Below, one piece after another: positions 52,391 through 63,044 of a stretch of 64,000 nucleotides of DNA (the first letter of the stretch is position 1; every line of letters begins with the position of its first letter). A model generated the notes under the pieces. It had not been told where the DNA came from, made no database searches, and saw only the letters and a list, made by a program, of their open reading frames with translations. The stretch comes from Amoebophrya sp. A120 (taxonomy: Eukaryota; Sar; Dinophyceae; Syndiniales; Amoebophryaceae): the NCBI GenBank assembly GCA_905178155.1, contig CAJINV010000006.1:4408339-4472338 (forward strand). The letters are read 5' to 3'. Position numbers and translations under genes: made by a program.

Positions 52391-54936
52391 CATTAATAGT
52401 AGTTAATTTAAATTTAAATAAAAAAAACAGTTCCTTCAGGCACAGACTCCAAATTTTTACCTTGCAACTGCGAAAAACAGGACTACAATGCAACTTTTAG
52501 AGCAGCACTGCTTTGTGACCTTCCCAACTGGTAGACTTTCAACTTTCAAGACCGACAACAGCGTAAGTTTTCAACAACTTCTATTTTTCTCGTCTCAACT
52601 TTCAGACTTTATCTTTTCCTTTTCAACAAGAACGCTTTACTTTTCAAAAACGACTTTAAGAGTTTTACGTTTAGTTTTCAAAATAGTATCTATCGTTTTC
52701 TGTTGCCAGGTTCGTGTAGTTGTCCAACAGAAAAAGGTTTTTCTATGAGGGTCCAAGCCACAAGTTGCTTGCCCAGCTTGTCTTTTTGTTGAAGTAGCGC
52801 TAGCCACGTGAGAGAAAGCAAAAAACTTTCAAGAGGTTCCGCGTGACCACTCACAACAAACAAACAAACAAACAAGATATTACTCAAAATAGAAATATAA
52901 GATAGGCATATTAGGACGATAAATTTTTTATGGGCGTTCACAACATTTCTCATTCTGATTCTTCCAGCATACAAGCTATTTCACTGTATCTGCAGTTTTT
53001 AGAAGTTCAGAAGCATCAAAAAATCTATCCGATAAAAAAGTTGCTTTTACTGTACCTGATGTGACGAGTTACATGCTGGCTTAATGCCGCAGAGAAATGT
53101 GCCACCATTAATTATGTCAGTATACCAAGCTGCTTTTTTTTTTCATTCTTTTTAAATGTACTTCTCGCATGATCTCACCACAGCCACGGCCATGTCAAGA
53201 ATGTCATCTCTATGGAGTGGGCCTGTGCGCGTGGGGTCGTGAGCTTTGTCTCTTGAGCGACACGATTTTATTTATTTCTGTGTAGCAACCCTTTTTCATT
53301 TTCTTTTTCTTTATGGTGGAGCTGCCGCTGAGGCAAAATGCTATCAACGTAAGAAGTGCTCGCGAGAGAGCTTTTTCTATTCGTCAAACGATCCATTTTT
53401 TTTTCCGATAGACGATGCATGTCCAAGAGCAAACACGCAATTTTGTCTTCTGGTTTTAGAGTATTAATTGAGTTGTGGAATTAAGGTGAAGCATGCAATG
53501 GAAGATAGAAGACATTTTGTTTTTGATTTTGGTACAGTGCAACTTGCTAGTACCTGTTCCAGGTTTATGATTTTGGTTTTCAGGGTGGGAGTAAAGCTAA
53601 AGGCGATAGAAAATCAGAGTTGTTTTATGCTTCAAGAATTTTGTTGTGCCATGGACATGGTTTATTGCTGTCGATACTGCGATAGCGATTTACATACCGA
53701 TACCGTGCCATGGTAAAAACCTTTTTTGCACCTTCAGTAACTGCTGTAGGCAACTGCATGAAGATCCATCTTCATGCGCCGCAGTAGAAGCAAGGTGGGT
53801 ATTAAAAGAGATTTTTGGATAAATCTACAAAGTTGCTTTGTTATTGTTTGATCAACAAATTATACAAAGGGCTCTTCCTATTACTGGGCACAGCGGTCGT
53901 GGTGGTAACAAGGTGAGAACGTTTGAGATTGGAGGAAAAAGGAAGCGTATCAGGTAGAAGAAGCTTTACCACGGCATTTATTCACTCTCCCTGTTTTCCT
54001 ATAGAGGGTGACTAGGTGTATGGAAATTGCCCCTACTTATGTTGTTGTTTTGTTTCTAATGGGGGACGAGAAGATGGAAATAAAGTATAACCGCTGTACT
54101 TACAAGAAAGCCAACGTGGCATTTGGGGAAAAAAAATACAGCAGCTGCAGACTACGCTATCTAGTATCAAAAAGGAGAGGAACCAGGTTGTTCCTGGTCG
54201 ATGAAAAAGGTTGTGGAAAAAAGAACCAGTAAGTATAAGCATTGATATTTTGAAGCGGCGGAGCAATGCTGTGGTGATTTTTTTTGGAGAAAGCAGATAC
54301 ATAGCAGCTGCTGTATTTCGAATCAAGCGACGTACAGCATGTGGTTGATATTAGCTGGTATAGGGCGCGGAAGACGCAAGAGTTACCATGGGAAATAAGC
54401 TGTTCATCGTCATCCTCGTGTTAAAGCTCCATCGACCAAGCTGATAGGCGTTTCGAGAAATAAGCCAAGCTCACTGCTGCTACTCTGATCTAATTTTTGC
54501 GATCATCGTTTGCTGTTTCTAGACGACACGTCGATCCAGCAGTAAGGAAGATCAGCATCCCGTGATTTTGAATCGCATCGCCAACGATCATGAAATTTTT
54601 GCGTCCCTTTGGCGATCTTTGTTTTTGCTCTTTGTTAATTTTCTTTTTGCATGGGTGCATCGGCTCCAGAGGTGCCGGTTCCTGGTCATCTGGTTCGTTT
54701 TTGTTTTGCAACGTTCATTGAGAAAAAAACGTCACCTACGACAAAATATTTCATCTGTATTTCTTTTTTCAACATCAAGACCGTCTCCTTCGGCAAAAAT
54801 TGGATCGCAAGCGTCGAGGGGCACAGAAACGTGATTTCATCTGTTGTTTCGCTTATTTTAGTACCTTGTTCTGTTGCAGAACTACAATATCAATATTTAT
54901 CAGTCGTGCAACCGCAAGGCACAACGTGTTTCAACT
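52391..54936. other. AT-rich intergenic region, no gene seen
   Basis: Short frames only, without recognisable content. The last few hundred bases before 54937 probably hold the gene 4 promoter and 5' leader, but I see no defining motif. Confidence 0.6.
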
Positions 54937-57900
54937 ATGTTTCAATCACGTGGATTGGGTGGAGCGGGCATTTCTCATTCTCTGCCCTGCGTGCTGGCGA
55001 AGACACTTCTACTGTTTGTGGCAGTAGTCGTGCATCAATCTGCGATTTCAGAAGTCCACGCGTCCGAAGCCGGGCGGAAATACAGCGAAGATTACATCAC
55101 GGATCTCTCCTATCCAAGAAAAAAACTTTGTAAGTGTAAATCTGTGATGCGAAGCATGTAACACACTTACACTTGTCATGCTAGGCAACCATGAAGTCCT
55201 CTTTCATATGTGTTTTCACGTACTGGCTGTGCGTGACAGGCTTTCTTTGTAATGCGGAACAGATTTGGCATGCTGTCACCTCAAGACACGTACACCAACA
55301 CAATTTTTTTCTTGCGATATCTCCTGGTGCCGGAGCTTGTCCCACCACTTCAAGTGGGAACGGTTGTTGCAATTGCAACGAAACTGCGAGCTGACGGTCG
55401 TAAAAAGAGAACAACAACTTCTATCAAGCGGCAGCTATAGCAATTTTGTTGGTGTGGAAGAATTGGAACTTTTTCTCTGTAGCGACAACGCAGATTGTTC
55501 TACCAATCCTTCCGGTTCAACATCAGCATCAGCATCGCCTTCTTCCCCTGGAGATGAAAAGAAAGCGACAGCAGATCATGCAGACCAACCGGATACCGCT
55601 TTCTCGAAAGCAGCCGACGCAGTAGAATTTGCGCTGGAGTGGCAATGGGCTCGTCCTATCCTGAGTAAAAACGCACCCACACCAGAGTTGTAGTGCAGAT
55701 TTGCAAAGACTGGAAGACTTGTAATGCGCATCCCCATGAGAGCCATTTCCAGTCGTGTTTTGGAATTTGTGATGCTGTGAACAGGATGAGGAGGTGGATT
55801 TGTTATGCGGATTCCCTTGCTAAACTGCACTACAATACAGCCTGCAAGTTGTCATGCGTGACTCACAAAACTCCTAGGTTTGTGTTGCAAAATCCCCACC
55901 CTGACTCTGGTGTGGGTACGTTTTTACTCAGGATACGTCCCACGGAGTATCTATGTGCGAACGGCTTGGTCACAGCGACGCTGATACTTCTGCATGAGGA
56001 TGTGAAAAACCGGTTTTTAGCCACCTTTGCGCAAGATGTTGACACCAACGCGGACGATGAAACTCGCACTACGAATGCAAAAAATTATTCTATCCTCGAC
56101 TTGCACAAGGCCCTGCAAATCGAAGCGCTGTTGAAGCGGATGAGCGAGAAGGTTTTTCTTCTGGACGCGAGCTTGTGGGGCGGAAAGTCGTTCATGGTGA
56201 AAGAATATTTTCAGAAATACAGCCGGTTACTAGAGAGAGGAGGACCACAGAACGACCACAACCCTGAGGAGATGAACAGTAGACATCCGATGTCACAACT
56301 AAAAAACAGTATTGTCGAACCTGATGAAAATATCGCCGCTGAGATGGAGAAAATGCGTGCGCAGCCGGTGACGTTTCTGGTGCCCGAATTGACGGAAGAT
56401 TTGGCTTTGCATCTATTGGAACATTTTGCGAACGAGCATTTGATATTGACTTTTAAGCCGGTTGAGCAAAAGAATTATAGAGAAGAACCTGCTTCTCTCG
56501 TCGATACTGGCGAGGACAAGAGCCGTGGTGTCAGCAAGCAGGACCAGGAGCAGGCTGAAGTCGATGCTGCGAACGGGGAGAACAATGATCTAGCCGTCAC
56601 TGACGATTTGGTGACAAACCGGAAAAATAAATCCGCGGACGAACAAGAAGCAGTGGACAATAAGTGGCACTATGAACTTATGAACTGCAAAAGTATCGTA
56701 CTCGTATAAATGCATGACAAATTCCCTCAGCATGTTGAGAAACAAAATTTGTAATGCGGATCTACCTAGAGAAAAGAATTTGTAATGCAAGACTTGCATT
56801 TGTACGAGTACGATACTTTTGCACAGGATAGAACTGATGGACATGAAGTTAAAAAACTGGGTCTTCTTTGACCATATGCATTGCAAATGTGTCCTCTGGG
56901 TGTGTGGAAACTTGTGATGCTTGTACATGTGTGAGAAGCTACTGACTCCAATACGCAGCCACGCATGAGAACAAATTTATCAGCGGTTATGTGGTGCGCA
57001 ACCTGCAGGAGAAATCGCGTTTTTGCATGACAGAGGGTTGTTGCTAGTCCACAACATGCATCTTCACAGAGTTCAGGATCAGGGGTATGGATGCGAGTTC
57101 AGCAATACAAGTCTCGCACTCTGCTTCCAGACCCAGATCGATATTTGCAGTGCATAGACCACCCCGCGGACCAGCAACACGCACAGGAGGAGCAGACAAT
57201 GATTGGCACGCTCGTGAATGGGATGGCGGAGAATGTGCCCACCCCACTCGCTTTCGTAGTGCTGAACAAAAATTTCCTGCCCAAAAACCGCCAAAGCTTG
57301 CTGAAGATGATCCGGTACGCGACCTTGGAGCAGGACAACGTGCAAGTGGTTGGTACCGGATTCGCGAAAATCGGGAATGTTTTGAACGACTGGTGCTACG
57401 TTTTGGAGTTGAAGGATTGGCGGATGAAGTTTTCCCCTTGGTACAGAGAGTCTTTACTCGCGGTGAATACCCAGTTGAAACAGCAACTGCAGATGATGGG
57501 GTTATCAAATGCAAAAATGTCTGGGTCTGGGAGAGGCACTCTGTTTTTGCATGAGACAGAAGGTCTGGCATGGAAGCCCTAGCATCACAGGTTTCGAAAA
57601 GGTTCCGCAATGCCTAATCCGCATGACAAGTCCCCCACTTTGGTGGCAGAAAGTGGGCAACTTTTGCTGTCTATGCATGAGAGATTTGTGTGTGCTGTGA
57701 AATGCGCATCACAAGTTTGCACACTTCCAGACCCAGACATATTTGCAATGCATAGGGGTCGCTGCAGAACCAAAGAGTTGATGGAGATCACGCAGGAGCT
57801 GCGTCCAGTCAGTCTGAAATGCAGCAGCAACTAATGCAGGAGTTTATCCAAGAAAACATCCTGGGCACTTCCATCCGTGGATCCTGGTTTGAAGGCGTGC

Positions 57901-60398
57901 AGGACGACCAAAATAACCCCGACGGCACTTCTACGCAGAATCTTCAAATGATATCCTTCCCAGCGAAGGTCTGTGACACCACCAGCCCCTCTTTTCTGAT
58001 CCGCACAGAAGTTTTGAAACGAATCCCGCTGGTATCCTGAGCAAAACCGGGCTGGCCCACACCCCATAGTCAAGATAGGAAATCCGCTAGACAAATCGGC
58101 AAGCTTTGGCTGTTGCGCATGACGAATTTAAGGTCGGGGCGTAGTGGTCTTTCGCTATTGTACCAGCATCACAGACCTCGCGTATCATTCTGATTCGAGC
58201 GTCACAAAAAGCGAAACACCACTAGGGAATGCTTCTCATCATGGGTCTCCGCATGAGAAACATTTTACGCATGCAGAATCGCATTACAACTCTGGCGGCG
58301 TGGGGACGACGTTTTTACACAGCATAGCTGGATCCCTCGAATATCAAACACGGGGATTTACTCGCGCTGGAATACTTTATCCGGCTGAAAAAACAACTAC
58401 CAGTACCGGTGAAAGTGGCGAGCGTAGTAGACGCCGAGATGGGATATCTCGTTGGGGAGGGCAAGGAAACAGCACCTGGTGCCAGCGAAGTACTAGCGGA
58501 GCGGAGTGAGCTACATCAACCAGTAGATGAGAGTACAGTTTCTAAGTGTACGACTTGCGTTGACGCGGAGACCTTCATAGGAGACGACGGGTTCTCAACA
58601 TCGGGAACAAGCGCAACAACGAATTATACACGACGACCCGCCTCCCATCCTACTAGTAGTGCAACCTCCAAGAACTCGTCCCCAAGAATGATAATTACAG
58701 CCGCCTCTAGTAGAACATCAAGTTCTGCTATGCTCTACGGCTCTTCCATCTTCCTGACCGACAATCCAAGTAAAATCAAACAACTGGAATCTCTCTGGCG
58801 TGCCCTCGCGGGGAAGAAATTTGCCGCTGTCACCGACCTACGCGAAGTGGAATTGCCGCACTTTGCGCAGGGGGAAATCGGGTTTGGGAGCCTGGAGTCC
58901 CGGTTTCAGGAGCAGAGAGAAATGATGTTGGCGGAGCAGGAAAGAATAAAAACGCCAACCAGTGCAGCTATTCCAGCAAATAATAAAATACAAACAACCC
59001 AGCACCACCGTTCCTTCCACCAGGTCACCACGGTTCTGAATTTCGGGTGCAACCTTTCTATTGCGAATTGTGAAATTCCGCTGTGGGTTTACCGTGGTTG
59101 GTCAGCTCCGCCGTGTTGCAGGCGGACGCTGCGCCGGCTGCTGTTCTACATCACAGACCTCTTCGACAAAGTCGGGATCCGCTATTTTTTGACCGACGGG
59201 GGATTGTTAGGGGGATTGAAGTACCATTCTCTAATTCGTTGGGACGCAGACATTGACTTGCAAATCCACGGAGAGGATTTCGACAAGTATCTGCTTGGGA
59301 AAGCAGCATTACAAACTGGGACTAGCATCGGGTTTCCGCATGACAAATCAAGTAATCTTACCACAGCATCAACGACCTTGGAAGAGCAGATCACGAAAGA
59401 TGGTTTTTTTTTGCGCAAACATCAGACCTCGAAGACACAGTTTCTGCTGCAAGTATCCTGTGCAAAAGTATCGTACTCGTAGTAATCGCAGTCATGCATT
59501 ACAAATTTCTTTCTCAAGTTAAATCCGCATTACTCTCACGCTGGGGAAATTTGTCATGCGATTTATACTAGCACGATGCTTTTGCATTTCATAGCAAGCG
59601 AACGTGAACAACTACCTTTTGATTGAGCTGAATAAGCGGGATTACGACCAATGGTTCTTCAACGACGACGACGATGAAAATGTAGATGCTGTGGACATAA
59701 AACAAGGCGACGTCAAGACCAGCGAGGTCGTGGAGAAAAGAACTAAATTACCCGTGGAGGGCAAGCTGTTCGATGTAGTGTACAAACCAGCAGGGCGAAG
59801 AACAGGTTATCAAATGTAAAAATGTCTGGGTCTGGAAGAATGCCAGACTTGTCATGCAGGTTTTCCATGACTCATGAAGTCTGGTATGTAGGACATAGCA
59901 TGACAGATTCTGTGAGAGTTCTATCGTGCCTATCCTGCATGAGAAATTGCCGCTCGATTAGGTCAAAAGTGGGCAGCTTTTGGTAATCACGCAACACAGA
60001 TTTTTACATGATTCAGATTTAGCATGACAAGCTGCTTTGTTCCAGACCCAGACATTTTTGCATTCCATACAGGTAGAAATACACCAACACCAACTGAGAA
60101 GAACGACGAGCAAGATCATCATCTGCACGAGACAACAACGTCCTCACCCGAAGATGCAAGAAGTGCAACTACATCTACTTCAGAGACCACGACGTTGAGA
60201 GGCCATCCACTTCGAGCAGATACCTTCACACCCCTCAAAGCGGTTCGAAACTGGTATGGCTACGGGTTTCTCGCCAATCGGCTACGGCACGTGCCCGAAT
60301 GGGAGGAAGCGGAGAACCCCTTGTTCTGTGCAACGCCCTATCACCACAACTGCGCGGATTTGCTGGCCAGCGCTGCGGTGCCCAGGGTTGTGTTTTGA
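54937..60398 (+). CDS. Gene 4, LicD / fukutin-related-like protein
   Basis: Exons: 54937-55110, 55325-55656, 55941-56678, 56836-56874, 57162-57502, 57760-58032, 58332-59453, 59599-59807, 60075-60398; 1,183 residues, stop TGA 60396-60398. The start at 54937 is preferred over the upstream ATG at 54874 because it puts a signal-peptide-like run (VLAKTLLLFVAVVVHQSA) near the N-terminus. Residues ~905-960 carry the LicD signature: YFLTDGGLLGGLKYHS with Asp921, then IRWDADIDLQI with Asp937, Asp939 and Asp941. The last 60 residues include a NWYGYGF...RHVPEW block. Upstream, WCYVLELKD and VCDTTSPSFLIRTEVL resemble the stem region of fukutin-related proteins. Family members transfer phosphocholine or ribitol phosphate to glycans in the Golgi or at the cell surface. 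The protein is longer than typical because of acidic, low-complexity insertions. The substrate cannot be told. Confidence 0.82.
55111..55319. mobile_element. Introner family F (gene 4 intron 1)
   Basis: TATCCAAGAAAAAAACTTTG to CAATTTTTTTCTTGCGATA. TSD TCTCC perfect. Frame TDLS|WCRSLS. Confidence 0.93.
55657..55935. mobile_element. Introner family C (gene 4 intron 2)
   Basis: TATCCTGAGTAAAAACGC to GTACGTTTTTACTCAGGATA. TSD CGTCC perfect. Frame WARP|TEYLCA. Confidence 0.93.
56679..56830. mobile_element. Introner family E (gene 4 intron 3)
   Basis: TATGAACTGCAAAAGTATCG to CGATACTTTTGCACAGGATA. TSD GAACT perfect. Frame HYEL|MDMKLK. Confidence 0.93.
56875..57156. mobile_element. Introner family A, diverged (gene 4 intron 4)
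   Basis: TATGCATTGCAAATGTGTCC to CGATATTTGCAGTGCATA. The left arm is mutated (CTCTGGGTGTGTGG). TSD GACCA still perfect. Frame FFDH|PADQQH. Confidence 0.92.
57503..57754. mobile_element. Introner family A (gene 4 intron 5)
   Basis: TATCAAATGCAAAAATG to TATTTGCAATGCATA. TSD GGGGT perfect. Frame MMG|SLQNQR. Confidence 0.93.
58033..58326. mobile_element. Introner family C (gene 4 intron 6)
   Basis: TATCCTGAGCAAAACCGGGC to GACGTTTTTACACAGCATA. TSD GCTGG perfect. Frame RIPL|DPSNIK. Confidence 0.93.
59454..59593. mobile_element. Introner family E (gene 4 intron 7)
   Basis: 140 bp, the shortest here. TATCCTGTGCAAAAGTATCG to GATGCTTTTGCATTTCATA. TSD GCAAG perfect. Frame FLLQ|ANVNNY. Confidence 0.93.
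59808..60069. mobile_element. Introner family A (gene 4 intron 8)
   Basis: TATCAAATGTAAAAATG to TTTGCATTCCATA. TSD CAGGT perfect. This TSD would allow a GT...AG boundary (GTTATC...CAG). Frame RRTG|RNTPTP. Confidence 0.93.
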
Positions 60399-60989
60399 TA
60401 TAAGCCGCGGGGCGGATGTTGGCGGGATGGGTGCAACAATCGTGGGAGATCCTCGTTGGACCTAGCTGTACTTACAGTTACACCAAAACTCGGCGAGGTG
60501 GGGTGATACCAGAGCACGACGAGATCGGCTGTTCGTTGTAGACCATCGGAAGGGCGGTTTTAGTTGAAACAGAGTTCTTGTGGGGTTTAGAACCGACAAA
60601 GAGCTCTGCTTGGAACCCTGCCTAGCGAAAAGATGGTGCGCAGTGCTGCGGGCATGGATGAAGAATTGCGGTCGTGAAGGGGACACGATGACGGTCGTGA
60701 TATTGAAGGGGAAAAGGCGGTGATTGTGTAAGTGCTCCAATTCGTACTTGTGTTTTTGTTTATTGATCATGAGCCACGAAAGTACTCCGACATAATTTTT
60801 GTGCAGATGACTTGCTGAACGGCAGCTGTTTTTCTTGCTGTTGGGCAGCCAACATGCAGCACGGCATCAGGTTGCCCTATATTTAACAAAAGAAATCGAG
60901 CTGCGTCGTGTTCAAGTGATACGTCTGCGAGGATGAAGCAGAATTGGTTACCCGGCGAGCGGACTGCTTATCCGGCTTTTGTGAATCAG
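60399..60989. other. Intergenic region after gene 4
   Basis: No supported frame, repeat or RNA gene. Confidence 0.55.
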
Positions 60990-62140
60990 TAGCAGCGTTT
61001 CCTGCTCGGTGAAGCCCCCGCCGCATTTGCGCGGCAGGTGTGGGCATTTGGCCCGGCCGGGCCGGCGCCCGGTCTGGGGCTGGACCCTGCGCGAGCAGCG
61101 CCGTGCCGATTCTGTCCAGAAAAAGCAGGGCGCGCGCGCAAGTGGGTGGGCTCCCCAGGTGGCCCGCTTGCGATGCGCCGCTTCTGGTTGCGCCGCCCTG
61201 TTCTATTCTGCGGCCGCACATGGACGCACACGCGCGCGGCGACACGGTCGCGCTTTGGTTCAAGCGCGCCCAGTACGGATGGAGCACATTAGGGGGCCTC
61301 GGCGGCCGCGGAAGCCTCCTACGCCGCCATGGACGCCGTGGCTTGGCGGCGGCGATCTTGGCAGAGCTGCAAAGGGCGGCGGCGCAGTTGATAAGTATGC
61401 GCCGGAGGCAAGTGGGCCCAGGGTTGGGGGCACAGGGCGGCGGCGTGCTCGCGTGTCGTATGGCGGAAGGCAGCGCGGCGCGTCTTTCCCGGCTCCCCTT
61501 TGGCGATGTGGCCCCCGCCCACTCCGCTCCGGGCGCTGGCGCGGCGCGGCAGGGATATGCTGCCCGGCGGCGCCGGAGTTGCGCAAGGAAGGGGAGGGCT
61601 TACGCGTCGAGGGAGGCGTCCTCGATGACAACGGAACTCCATGGCGCGCACGGCATACGATGGCGGCGAAATAGCCACCCCGCCGATGTTCACGGCCTCG
61701 CGCTCACATTCTATCTGGCGCGCGGGGCCCCGGCCCGCCGGCTCGGGCCGTCCCAGAAAACGGAGGCCCGTCCTAGGGAAAACGACAAAGCGGTCGGGGC
61801 CATCCCTCTTGTCATCGATCTGCCTTGCCGCGCGAGGTCGGGGCGCGCGCGGCGTGGCACCCGGCCGCAATTGCGGCCCGCCGGCGCCCCTCGCGTTGGC
61901 CCGCCGGCGCCCCTCGCGATTGGGGTGCCCGGCTGCCCCCACCAAGGCCGGGCGGCGCCTGGCGCGAGGCCGCCACCATGCTGCCGCTCCGCCCAGGCTT
62001 GGCCCGAGTCTAGCATTTATGGCCGGCCCATTTTTTGCGCGTTGCCGCCGGTCGCTGTCGCCGCCTAATTTCGATATTTTCCTTCCCCGCCCCTGGCCGC
62101 GTTGCGTGTTATTCTTTCCGCAACAGCTGGGTTGCTCTTG
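60990..62140. repeat. Second GC-rich island, probably non-coding
   Basis: Abruptly GC-rich compared with both flanks. Open frames of 309-342 codons overlap on opposite strands and are rich in A, R, G and P, a sign of GC bias, not coding. A ~25-bp unit containing GGCCCGCCGGCGCCCCTCGCG is repeated in tandem near 61875-61920. No terminal repeats found by eye. Confidence 0.55.
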
Positions 62141-63044
62141 ATTGTTACCTGCAGAAAGTGGGGCGGCCTGACGGGGCTTTCTGCGTGGTTGGTGTGTTGA
62201 TTTTTTTTCTGTGTAACGAGCGACGCGAGCTTGCTCCCCCCAAACCAAGCCTCGGAAGAATCTTGACGCTCAGCCATTTTTCCTGATCCGCGTGTTCACT
62301 CTGTCATGTCGCTGCCGGGGAACAAGCTACCGACGCTCAAAACAGTTAGACACTTCAGCTGCCACCCCCATGAGCGAGAGGAGCCAAGCCAAGTGTAGTA
62401 TGACAGACAACATTGAAGTGAATACTCGGGCGCATATTGAATGATACTTTTAGTGATGAAGTAGGCTTCTAAGTGCCATGTGTCGAGTGAAGAAAGGGAG
62501 GCGCGCGTTCTTGTTGAATTGTATGCACAAAGCACAAAGTCGATCTGGAATCTGATATTAGTGGCATTTTTTATCTTTCGCTCTTGTAGTGTTTCCGTCT
62601 TTCACGGTGGCAGTACGATTTTCTTCATATCAAAATCTTCACGACTTCTTCAAATTTCTGTTTGTCTTAGGACGTTGATCTTCACCTTGTACCCCCCCTG
62701 GTCGTTTGTATCTTAGGACTTTGAGCTGACACCCCGTAAGTATCTTAGCCTCCCAGTCTATACCTTGCTTTGCTTTTAGTGCGCTACTTGACATTGCTGT
62801 TCGTACTTGGAGGAAAACTTACTCGCAAAATCCAACTGAATATACTTGCGTCTAGCACAGCTCTCTCTGAAGTACGAGATGTTGGTTTTGGAGCGAAACG
62901 ATATGTAAAAACTAAAGCTGTTGTCAACAACAGCTGCAGCGAGGAAGGTTTACTCAAATATTGGATCAACATCTTGGTAAGGAACCCACCTCCTGAAGCT
63001 GCTTCTCTTCCTAGCCGCTTAGGCTAGCGCAGCCTCCGCCCAAG
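62141..63044. other. Region upstream of gene 5
   Basis: Moderately AT-rich, with T/C-rich stretches. A frame at 62770-63027 stops just before gene 5 and has no recognisable features. Probably promoter and leader of gene 5. Confidence 0.55.

Noticed and set aside
54651-55133. 160-codon frame as the start of gene 4
   Set aside because: Not in the frame that continues into exon 2. The frame starting at 54937 does continue and begins with a signal peptide.
61009-62248. 221- to 342-codon frames in the second GC-rich island
   Set aside because: Plus- and minus-strand frames overlap fully and are A/R/G/P-rich; no motif seen.
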